A DNA stretch of 33,668 nucleotides, taken from the NCBI RefSeq assembly GCF_030604225.1, contig NZ_JAUVWH010000017.1, positions 1 to 33,668 on the forward strand, written 5' to 3'. This DNA comes from Geoalkalibacter sp. GTDB lineage: Bacteria; Desulfobacterota; Desulfuromonadia; Desulfuromonadales; Geoalkalibacteraceae. Below are positions 21,841-29,522 of the stretch, one piece after another; position 1 is the stretch's first letter; the number at the start of each line of letters is the position of its first letter. The translations under genes were made by a program, and so were the position numbers. The notes below the pieces were generated by a model. The model was not told the DNA's origin. It saw nothing but the letters and a program-made list of their open reading frames with translations, and did no database searches.

Positions 21841-23622
21841 ATGGCCGCGATCGAAGAGCAAATCAGGATTCTTATCTGCCAAGGCACGGGTGGCTTGGCT
21901 TCGGGTGCCAGGGAGGTGGAAGAGGCCTTTCGGGCGGAATTCGAAAAGCATGGTGTCGATGCCAAGGTCGGCAAGCGCTGCACGGTGGTCGGAACCGGCT
22001 GTCGCGGCCTGTGCGCCAATGACGTGCTGGTGGATATTGTCATCCCCGGGCAGGAAGCCGTGACCTACGACTTTGTCAAGCCCGAGTTGGTGCCGCAACT
22101 TGTCGAGGAACACATTCTTACCGGGCAGGTCGTCGAAAAGAAGAAGGCCGGCCCCTACTATCAGAAGTTCCTGGAAAAACAGATGCGCGTGGTGTTTTCG
22201 CGCTGCGGCACCATCGACGCAGAGAGCCTCGAGGATTTTCTGGCGCACGACGGCTTTGTCGGCATCCGCAAGGCCGTGACCATGAAGCCCCAGGAAGTCA
22301 TCGAGGAAGTCAAGAAGTCCGGTCTGCGCGGCCGTGGGGGCGGTGGTTTTCCCACCGGCGTCAAGTGGAGCTTCTGCGCGGCCTCGCCGGGTACCGACAA
22401 ATACCTGATCTGCAACGCCGACGAAGGTGACCCGGGGGCCTTCATGGACCGCTCGATTCTCGAGGGCGACCCCTACGGCCTCATCGAGGGGATGATGATC
22501 GCCTCCTACGCCATCGGCGCCAAATACGGTTATGTCTATGTGCGCGCCGAGTATCCCTTGGCCATCAAGCGTCTGCAAAAGGCCATCGATACCTGCTACG
22601 AAAAAGGGTTCCTGGGGAAAAATTGTCTCGGCCTGGGGTTTGATTTCGATCTGCGCATCAAGGCCGGCGCCGGTGCCTTTGTCTGCGGCGAGGAAACCGC
22701 GCTCATGGCCTCCATCGAGGGCGAACGCGGCATGCCTCGCCCCCGCCCGCCATTTCCCGCGGTGCGCGGTCTCTGGACCAAGCCGACCAACATCAACAAC
22801 GTCGAAACCTTCGCCAACGTTTCCTATATCTTCTATCGCGGCGCCGACTGGTTTGCTTCCATCGGCACGGACGGCACCAAGGGTACCAAGATTTTCGCCC
22901 TCACCGGCAAAATCAAGCATACCGGCCTGGTCGAGGTTCCCGCCGGCATCACCATGCGCGAGGTTATTTACGACGTTTGCGGCGGCATTCTCAACAACCG
23001 CAAATTCAAGGCGGTGCAGGCGGGCGGTCCCTCGGGCGGTTGCCTGCCCGGCGAGGCTATCGACGCCCAGGTCGACTATGACTCGCTGATCAAGGCCGGG
23101 GCGATGATGGGTTCGGGCGGTCTGGTCGTCATGGACGAAACCACCTGCATGGTGGACATCGCGCGCTTCTTCCTCAACTTCACGCGCATGGAATCCTGCG
23201 GCAAATGCGTTCCTTGCCGCATCGGCCTCAAGATCATGCTCGACATTCTGGAGCGCATCACCGAGGGCAAGGGCCATCCTGGTGACATCGAACTGCTTCA
23301 GGACATGTGTTACGACATCAAGAAAGCCTCTCTCTGCGGTCTCGGCCAGACGGCGCCCAATCCGGTGCTTTCAACCATCCGTTATTTCCGCCACGAATAC
23401 GAGGCGCATATCGAGCATCAGCGCTGCCCGTCCAATTCCTGCAAGGCGCTGTTGAAGTTCGAGGTCGTCGAGGCGGCCTGCAAGAAGTGTGGACTCTGTT
23501 TCAAGGTCTGTCCGGTGGATGCTGTCCGGTGGGAGAAGGGACAGCTTGCCATCATCGACAAGGAGAAATGCACCAAGTGCACCTCCTGCTACGATGCCTG
23601 CCGCTTCATGGCCATCGAATAG
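21841..23622 (+). CDS. nuoF: Complex I NADH-binding subunit NuoF with HydB/HndC-type extra domains
   Basis: At 593 residues it is about 150 longer than E. coli NuoF. The domains are: a thioredoxin-like ferredoxin domain (1-about 90); the NuoF core with GRGGGGFPTG (164-173, NADH/FMN), CNADEGDPGA (191-200) and GAGAFVCGEETALM (276-289); cluster N3 ligands C453, C456, C459 and C499; and a C-terminal two-cluster ferredoxin (C547/C550/C553/C557 and C577/C580/C583/C587). This plan is that of HndC and of HydB from bifurcating hydrogenases. In the first domain the usual four Cys (CxGTGC...GCxGxC) are C13, C54 and C58, with Gly18 in place of the second. C47 is nearby. Role: NADH oxidation at FMN; a ferredoxin-linked role is possible but unproven. 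GGGGAA lies 8 bases before the ATG. Confidence 0.95.
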   Translation: MAAIEEQIRILICQGTGGLASGAREVEEAFRAEFEKHGVDAKVGKRCTVVGTGCRGLCANDVLVDIVIPGQEAVTYDFVKPELVPQLVEEHILTGQVVEKKKAGPYYQKFLEKQMRVVFSRCGTIDAESLEDFLAHDGFVGIRKAVTMKPQEVIEEVKKSGLRGRGGGGFPTGVKWSFCAASPGTDKYLICNADEGDPGAFMDRSILEGDPYGLIEGMMIASYAIGAKYGYVYVRAEYPLAIKRLQKAIDTCYEKGFLGKNCLGLGFDFDLRIKAGAGAFVCGEETALMASIEGERGMPRPRPPFPAVRGLWTKPTNINNVETFANVSYIFYRGADWFASIGTDGTKGTKIFALTGKIKHTGLVEVPAGITMREVIYDVCGGILNNRKFKAVQAGGPSGGCLPGEAIDAQVDYDSLIKAGAMMGSGGLVVMDETTCMVDIARFFLNFTRMESCGKCVPCRIGLKIMLDILERITEGKGHPGDIELLQDMCYDIKKASLCGLGQTAPNPVLSTIRYFRHEYEAHIEHQRCPSNSCKALLKFEVVEAACKKCGLCFKVCPVDAVRWEKGQLAIIDKEKCTKCTSCYDACRFMAIE

Positions 23623-23655
23623 CCGAACCCCCAGACGATCAAGGACGAGGTCAAG

Positions 23656-26139
23656 ATGGTTACTCTGACGATAGATGGAAAACAGGTCCAGGCGAGCAAG
23701 GCCGCTACCATTCTGGACGCGGCCATGGGGGCGGGCATTACGATTCCCGTGCTCTGTCACGCCAAGAAGCTTCTCCCCTACGGCGCCTGCCGGGTTTGCC
23801 TGGTGGAAGTCGAGCAGATGAAGGGGCGCTTGATTCCGGCCTGCACCACCCCGGTGACCGAAGGCATGGTCGTGACCACCATGTCGCCTGAAATCAAGAA
23901 GGTCCGCAAAACGGTGCTCGAATTCCTGCTGGTCAACCATGTGGTGGATTGCCCGGTGTGCGACAAGGGCGGGGAGTGCGATCTGCAGGATCTGACCTAC
24001 GAATACGAAGTCACCACCAATCGTTTCAAGGACGCCAAGTTCAATCTGGAAACCGATGAACGCAATCCCTTCATCGAGCGCAACATGAACCGCTGCGTGC
24101 TCTGTGGCAAGTGCGTGCGGGTTTGCGATGAAATTGTGTCCTATGGTTCCTACAGCTTCATCAATCGCGGTTTCGACACCAAGGTGGCGACGGCTTACGA
24201 CCGGGGCCTGGATTGCGAATTCTGCGGCCAGTGCGTCTCCATGTGTCCGGTGGGCGCATTGCTGCCCCGGCCGTTCAAGTTCAAGGCGCGCCCCTGGCAG
24301 CTCAAGGAAGTCGACACGGTGTGCGGCTATTGCGGCAACGGCTGCACCGTGACCTTGGGCGTGCTGGACAATAAGGTGGAAACCATCCGCTTCAACGACA
24401 AGATCGGCGTCAACGACGGCAATCTCTGCGTGCGCGGGCGGTTCGGTTATTCCTATATCAATGCCGAGGAGCGGCTCAAGCGCCCCTTGGTTCGCAAGAA
24501 CGGCCGCCTGGAACCCGCTACCTGGAGTGAAGCCATGGAGGCCGTGGCGGCTGGTTTCGAGAAGGCGCGCGCGGAGAAGGGGCTCGGCATCCTCAGCGGC
24601 GGCCGACTGACCAATGAGGAATATTTTTATCTTGGGCATCTCGCCGACAAGGTGCTCAAGACGCCTCATCTCGATCACAGCGGTGGTGAATGCTACAAGG
24701 GCCTGAGCCAGGGACTGGCTGAAACCCTAGGCATCAAGGCCTCCACCGGCACCTTCCCCCAGGTGGAGGGATGCGATGCGATTCTTGCCATCCGCTCGGA
24801 TTTCTACGAAACGCACCCGGTTTTCGGCATGGTGGTCAACCAGGCGGTGAAGCGCCATGATGCCAAACTGGCGATCATCAGTGACAAAAAAGGTAAGTTC
24901 ACCAAATTGCCCGGCGCCAAGACCCTGCTGACCAAACCTGGAACCGAAGTCGCCATCCTCAATGCCATGGCCCAGGTTCTGCTGACCGAGGGGCTGGCCG
25001 TCACCGAAGGGGTCACCGGTGTCGAGGGCTTGCGCGCAGCTCTGGCCGATTACGCCCCCCAGGCGGTCGCCGCCAAAACCGGCGTGCCCGCCGAAGCCAT
25101 CGAGGCGGCGGCACGTGCCTTCGCCAAAGGAAAAAATAAAGCCATTCTCATGGCTTATGGTCTTCCCTACAGTGCCCAATCCCGCGAGCTCGGTGTTGCC
25201 GCCGCCAACCTGGCCATTCTGGCGGGCGTCTTTGACGGCGAGAAAGGCGGCCTGTACCTTTGCGGGGAAAAAGCCAACAGTCAGGGTGCCATCGATCAGT
25301 GGATCCTGCCGCGTCCCAATGGGATGGGAGCTCAGGCGATGCTGCAAGCGGCCGCCGAAGGCAACCTCTCTGCCCTCTATGTCATCGGCGAGGATCCGCT
25401 GTTGAGCTATCCGGACCGGGCCAAGGTCGCGGCGGCACTGGACAAGATTCCCTTCCTGGTCGTCCAGGATCTGTTCATGACCGACACCGCGCGTGAAGCC
25501 GATGTGATTCTTCCGGCGGTGTCCTTCGCGGAAAAGAACGGTACCTTCACCAACGCGGAGCGGCGCGTGCAGCGCCTGCGGCCCGGCGTGAAGAGCCCCG
25601 GCGAGGCACGCAGCGACCTGTCTATCTTCGCCCTGCTCGCGGCGCGCATGAAGGATCCCCTGGTCTTCACCGGTCCGGAGGCTGTTTTCGCCGAAATCGC
25701 TCAGACCGTGCCGGAATACGCGGGGCTTTCCTTCAATGCCATTGGACCCGAGGGCGTGGTCTGGGGGGGCGAGCATCTGGCGACCAAGACCCGCAACCTG
25801 GTGGCGGTCAAGGGCGGCGAACCCCTGGCCGCGCGCTTCCAAATGGTGACGGGGAGCGCCCTCTTCCACAGTGGTACCCTGTCGGTCAGATCCAAGGGGC
25901 CCATGTCCGCCCTTCCCGAGCCCTATGCCGAATTCTGTCTCGAGGATGCCGCGGAACTCGGCCTCGCCGAAGCGCAAACGGTTTGCCTCAAGGGCAACGG
26001 CGAGGAATTGCGCCTCAAGGTGAAGGTCGGTAAGCGCATGCCGCGAGGGGTCATCTTCGTGCCTTATCATTTCGGCAGCGCCGGGGTTAATCGCGTATAT
26101 CGCGGGGAAACTTCGGTAACCGTGGAAGTCAGCAAGTAG
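23656..26139 (+). CDS. nuoG: Complex I subunit NuoG (75-kDa) with an FdhF-like domain
   Basis: This 827-residue protein has FeS ligands for [2Fe-2S] N1b at C34, C45, C48 and C63; N5 with His95, C99, C102 and C108; two ferredoxin clusters at C147/C150/C153/C157 and C187/C190/C193/C197; and the extra distal cluster N7 at C223, C226, C230 and C258. The remainder is a molybdopterin-oxidoreductase fold without a recognisable metal-ligand residue. It wires electrons from NuoF toward NuoI and NuoB. The ferredoxin pair after the N5 motif is the arrangement of HydA/NuoG-type proteins. It starts 33 bases after nuoF. Confidence 0.95.
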   Translation: MVTLTIDGKQVQASKAATILDAAMGAGITIPVLCHAKKLLPYGACRVCLVEVEQMKGRLIPACTTPVTEGMVVTTMSPEIKKVRKTVLEFLLVNHVVDCPVCDKGGECDLQDLTYEYEVTTNRFKDAKFNLETDERNPFIERNMNRCVLCGKCVRVCDEIVSYGSYSFINRGFDTKVATAYDRGLDCEFCGQCVSMCPVGALLPRPFKFKARPWQLKEVDTVCGYCGNGCTVTLGVLDNKVETIRFNDKIGVNDGNLCVRGRFGYSYINAEERLKRPLVRKNGRLEPATWSEAMEAVAAGFEKARAEKGLGILSGGRLTNEEYFYLGHLADKVLKTPHLDHSGGECYKGLSQGLAETLGIKASTGTFPQVEGCDAILAIRSDFYETHPVFGMVVNQAVKRHDAKLAIISDKKGKFTKLPGAKTLLTKPGTEVAILNAMAQVLLTEGLAVTEGVTGVEGLRAALADYAPQAVAAKTGVPAEAIEAAARAFAKGKNKAILMAYGLPYSAQSRELGVAAANLAILAGVFDGEKGGLYLCGEKANSQGAIDQWILPRPNGMGAQAMLQAAAEGNLSALYVIGEDPLLSYPDRAKVAAALDKIPFLVVQDLFMTDTAREADVILPAVSFAEKNGTFTNAERRVQRLRPGVKSPGEARSDLSIFALLAARMKDPLVFTGPEAVFAEIAQTVPEYAGLSFNAIGPEGVVWGGEHLATKTRNLVAVKGGEPLAARFQMVTGSALFHSGTLSVRSKGPMSALPEPYAEFCLEDAAELGLAEAQTVCLKGNGEELRLKVKVGKRMPRGVIFVPYHFGSAGVNRVYRGETSVTVEVSK

Positions 26140-26161
26140 GGGACCTTACGAGGAGCGCGCC

Positions 26162-27124
26162 ATGCAATGTTCCAAGTGTAACGCGTCCGTTTCCGTCCAG
26201 GCCAAATTCTGCGATCAGTGCGGGGCCAGTCTCGCCAGCGACGCGGACTTCGTGCATGCCCGGGCCCTGGATCTTTTTCATCGTGGAATGATCGAGGAAG
26301 CGGTTCGCAACTGGGACGAGGTACTGCGGATGAATCCTGCTTCCGGTTCGGCCCATTATTACAAGGGGTTGGCCCTTTACGACCAAGGCGATCTGGAAGG
26401 CGCCGTGGGGTGTTTCACCCAAGCCTTGGTCGGGGAGAAGGAGCGTTTTCGCGTTTACTTTAAGCTCGGCATGGCTCAATACGGCCTTGGTGATCTCAAT
26501 GCCAGCATCGAGAGTTTCCGCAAGGCCGTGGAGCTCAATCCCAAAAGCGCGGAAACCCATTATCGCCTCGGGCTCTCCTATCTGCGCAATACAGATCTGG
26601 CCAAGGCCGAGGAGGCCCTGCGGGAAGCGGCGCGCATCAACCCCAGCTATACCCGCGTGCTCTACATGCTCGGCATGGTGTATTCCCAGAAAGGGGACTA
26701 CCGTTCCGCCATCGACCAGTTTCGACGGGTGGTGGAATTGAGCCCGACCTACACGGCGGCACGCTTCGAACTGGGGATGGCCTATTTCAAGGAAGGCATG
26801 CTAGCCGAAGCGGCGGAGCAATTCACCCAGGCCGGCGAAACCAATGCCCGTTTTGCTCCGGCCTTCTATATGCAGGGCGAGGCGCGGCGCCGGATGGGAG
26901 AGTTTTCCGAGGCCATCAGCGCCTACGGCAAGGTTTTGGAGGTTAATCCCAAGGATGCCGACGCCTTGGTGCGGATCGCCGAATGCAACATGCAGCTCGA
27001 TTTCCTGGACGAAGCGCGCAAGGCCATCCACAAGGCCCTCGCTCTCAACCCCAACCATCGCGAGGCGCAATATCTCAGCAAGCATCTTGGGGAAATGGCT
27101 ACTCCCCACAAGCCTGGATTTTGA
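26162..27124 (+). CDS. Zinc-ribbon and TPR-repeat protein inside the nuo operon, function unknown
   Basis: This 320-residue protein is not a complex I subunit. The N-terminus is a small zinc ribbon (C3, C6, C17, C20; CSKC...CDQC). From about residue 30 to 301 there are about eight tetratricopeptide repeats of 34 residues (for example FHRGMIEEAVRNWDEVLRMNP and AVELNPKSAETHYRLG). There is no signal or membrane segment, so it is cytoplasmic. It sits 22 bases after nuoG and 34 before nuoH on the same strand, with GAGGAGCG as ribosome site, and so is part of the operon. TPR proteins commonly act as assembly or scaffold factors, so a role in building complex I is plausible but unproven. In the nuo operons I know, nuoG is followed directly by nuoH. 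Confidence 0.8.
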   Translation: MQCSKCNASVSVQAKFCDQCGASLASDADFVHARALDLFHRGMIEEAVRNWDEVLRMNPASGSAHYYKGLALYDQGDLEGAVGCFTQALVGEKERFRVYFKLGMAQYGLGDLNASIESFRKAVELNPKSAETHYRLGLSYLRNTDLAKAEEALREAARINPSYTRVLYMLGMVYSQKGDYRSAIDQFRRVVELSPTYTAARFELGMAYFKEGMLAEAAEQFTQAGETNARFAPAFYMQGEARRRMGEFSEAISAYGKVLEVNPKDADALVRIAECNMQLDFLDEARKAIHKALALNPNHREAQYLSKHLGEMATPHKPGF

Positions 27125-27158
27125 TGAGATCATTTAAAACTTTGCAGAGAGGATTGCC

Positions 27159-28202
27159 ATGACGCCCGAGTTTGTGAGTCTCTCCAACAACTGGCCCTTG
27201 TATCTGACCACGATGATCGTGAAGATTTTGGTGGTCTTCGTGGTCGTTATTCTGATCGTTGCCTACGCGACCTGGCTGGAGCGCAAGGTCATCGGTCACA
27301 TGCAAACCCGCCTCGGGCCCATGGAAACGGGATGGCACGGGCTTTTGCAGCCGATCGCCGATGGTCTCAAGCTGTTCTTCAAGGAAGACATCATCCCGGA
27401 AAAGGCAGCCAAGTTCACTTTCCTGCTTGCCCCGATGATGCTGCTGGTGCCCGCGTTCATCACCTTCGCGGTGGTGCCTTTCGGTCCCGATAAGGTAATC
27501 GGCGGCTACCTGGTGCCCATGCAGATCACCGACCTCAACGTCGGCGTGCTCTACGTGCTGGCCATGGCCGGGCTCGGCGCCTACGGGATCGTGCTCGCCG
27601 GATGGTCGTCCAACTCCAAGTATTCCCTGATGGGCGGCATCCGTTCCACCGCGCAGATGATCTCCTACGAACTCGCCGCCGGTCTGTCCATCGTGGCCGT
27701 GTTCATGCTGGCGGAAACCCTGAGCCTGCGGCAGATCGTCGCCCTGCAGATGGAACCGCTCTGGGGCACCATCAGCTTTCTGCCCAACTGGTACGTCTTC
27801 AGCCAGCCCTTGGCCTTCGGTCTGTTCATCCTGACCTCGTTGGCGGAGATCAACCGCACGCCCTTCGACCTTCCCGAGGCGGAATCGGAACTGGTGTCGG
27901 GTTTCTGCACGGAATATTCCTCCATGAAGTACGCCCTGTTCTTCATGGCCGAATATGCCAACATGGTGGTCATCGCCGCGATTGCCGCCACCCTGTTCCT
28001 CGGCGGCTGGTCCGGCCCCTTCTTTGGCCCCATCAACCTTCTGCTCAAGATCCTGGCGTTCATGTTCTTCGCCATCTGGCTGCGCGCCACCATGCCGCGT
28101 GTCCGTTATGACCAGTTGATGACCATGGGCTGGAAGGTTCTCATTCCGCTGGCACTCGCCAATGTGATTGTCACCGGCGTGGTCGTCCTCCTGATGCAAT
28201 AA
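27159..28202 (+). CDS. nuoH: Complex I membrane subunit NuoH
   Basis: This 347-residue subunit has about eight membrane helices and links the quinone site to the membrane arm. Recognised are ATWLERKVIGHMQTRLGPM (about residues 37-55), GLLQPIADGLKLFFKED near 63-79, EINRTPFDLPEAESELVSGF near 230-249 with its conserved acidic chain, and RATMPRVRYDQLM near the C-terminus. The ATG has GAGAGGA upstream. It follows the TPR gene by 34 bases. Confidence 0.95.
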   Translation: MTPEFVSLSNNWPLYLTTMIVKILVVFVVVILIVAYATWLERKVIGHMQTRLGPMETGWHGLLQPIADGLKLFFKEDIIPEKAAKFTFLLAPMMLLVPAFITFAVVPFGPDKVIGGYLVPMQITDLNVGVLYVLAMAGLGAYGIVLAGWSSNSKYSLMGGIRSTAQMISYELAAGLSIVAVFMLAETLSLRQIVALQMEPLWGTISFLPNWYVFSQPLAFGLFILTSLAEINRTPFDLPEAESELVSGFCTEYSSMKYALFFMAEYANMVVIAAIAATLFLGGWSGPFFGPINLLLKILAFMFFAIWLRATMPRVRYDQLMTMGWKVLIPLALANVIVTGVVVLLMQ

Positions 28203-28232
28203 AACCTGTTCGAGGAGAAGAGGGATATAACC

Positions 28233-28628
28233 ATGTTCAAAGAATTCGCCAAAGGGTTGAGCATCACCTTCAAGCATCTGCTGCCGGGCCACAGCACAAC
28301 GGTGCAGTACCCCCACGTCAAGTTGACGCCTTCGGATCGTTTCCGCGGCCTGCATCGCCTGGTGCCGACCCAGGATCGGGAAAAATGCGTGGCCTGTTAC
28401 CTGTGCCCCACGGTCTGTCCGGCCAAGTGCATCACGGTGGAATCCGCCGAAAATGAAAAAGGCGAGAAGTATCCCCGGGTGTACCAGATCGATCTGCTGC
28501 GCTGTATCTTCTGTGGTTACTGCGTCGAAGCCTGTCCGGTGGAAGCGATTGAAATGACCGGCGAATACGAGTTGGCCAACTACAGGCGGTCTGATTTCGA
28601 TTTCACCAAGCAGCGCTTGCTGCGCTAA
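28233..28628 (+). CDS. nuoI: Complex I subunit NuoI (two 4Fe-4S clusters)
   Basis: This 131-residue ferredoxin-type subunit carries clusters N6a and N6b: C52, C55, C58 and C62 in the first motif, and C91, C94, C97 and C101 in the second (each motif also supplies the fourth Cys of the other cluster). It bridges NuoG and NuoB. An additional Cys66 follows the first motif. GAGGAG lies upstream of the ATG, with another purine run (GAGGGAT) closer in. Confidence 0.95.
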   Translation: MFKEFAKGLSITFKHLLPGHSTTVQYPHVKLTPSDRFRGLHRLVPTQDREKCVACYLCPTVCPAKCITVESAENEKGEKYPRVYQIDLLRCIFCGYCVEACPVEAIEMTGEYELANYRRSDFDFTKQRLLR

Positions 28629-28648
28629 GGGGAAAGGAGCAAAGCCTC

Positions 28649-29152
28649 ATGGAATTGTTGTTCTTTTATCTGGTTGCACTGGTGGCGATCCTTTCCGCCT
28701 TCATGGTGGTCAAGTGCAAGAACCCGGTCAACAGCGCCATCTCGCTGGTGATGACCTTCTTCTGCCTGGCCATTCTCTATGTCATGCTCTATGCCCCCTT
28801 CATGGCGGCGGTTCAAGTCCTGGTCTACGCCGGGGCGATCATGGTTCTGATCCTGTTCGTCATCATGCTCCTTAATCTCGGCCCCGAGATGATGGAGCGC
28901 TTTCAGCACGGAGTGGTGGGCGGTGCCATCGTTGCGGGCATCGTCATGATTCAAGCCGTGATGTTCGTCAATCGCGGCGAGATGGCGGGTATCTCCGGTG
29001 ACGTCACCCGCGATCAGGTGCTTGAAGTAGGCCACATGGAACTGATCGGCATGAAGCTCTTCACGGAATTCATGCTGCCTTTCCAGATTGCCGGGATCTT
29101 GTTGCTGATCGCCATCGTGGGCGCCCTTGTGCTGGCTAAAAAAGAAGTCTAA
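28649..29152 (+). CDS. nuoJ: Complex I membrane subunit NuoJ
   Basis: This 167-residue protein has about five membrane helices. The third helix holds [20 protein letters not shown] (about residues 52-71), the family core with its pi-bulge region. [11 protein letters not shown] is the most conserved part. The ATG is preceded by AAAGGAGC. It stands in the standard nuoI-J-K order, 20 bases after nuoI. Confidence 0.94.
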   Translation: MELLFFYLVALVAILSAFMVVKCKNPVNSAISLVMTFFCLAILYVMLYAPFMAAVQVLVYAGAIMVLILFVIMLLNLGPEMMERFQHGVVGGAIVAGIVMIQAVMFVNRGEMAGISGDVTRDQVLEVGHMELIGMKLFTEFMLPFQIAGILLLIAIVGALVLAKKEV

Positions 29153-29175
29153 ACGGGAACGGACAGGAGTCGATC

Positions 29176-29478
29176 ATGCTTACCGTTTATCATTATCTGG
29201 GTCTCAGCGCCATTCTCTTTGCCCTGGGCACCTACGGGGTTCTGACCCGGCGCAATGCAATTGTCATCTTCATGTGCATCGAGCTTATGCTCAACGCCGT
29301 GAACCTTACCTTCATCTCTCTTTCGAGCTATCTGAACAATCTCGACGGGCAGATCTTCGTCTTCTTCGTCATGTCGGTAGCAGCGGCCGAGGCCGCGGTC
29401 GGACTCGCCCTGATGATCGCTTTCTTCCGCAATAAAGAGTCCGTGGAAGTCGAAGATTTCAACCTGCTCAAATGGTGA
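29176..29478 (+). CDS. nuoK: Complex I membrane subunit NuoK
   Basis: This 100-residue protein has three membrane helices. The conserved acidic residues involved in proton transfer are in [13 protein letters not shown] (Glu36 of IELM) and [12 protein letters not shown] (Glu in helix 3). Length and pattern are typical. It lies 23 bases after nuoJ, with ACAGGAG upstream. Confidence 0.95.
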   Translation: MLTVYHYLGLSAILFALGTYGVLTRRNAIVIFMCIELMLNAVNLTFISLSSYLNNLDGQIFVFFVMSVAAAEAAVGLALMIAFFRNKESVEVEDFNLLKW

Positions 29479-29522
29479 CAGATTTCTGATTCGATCCGAT
29501 CTAATCGACAGAGGAGATGGAA

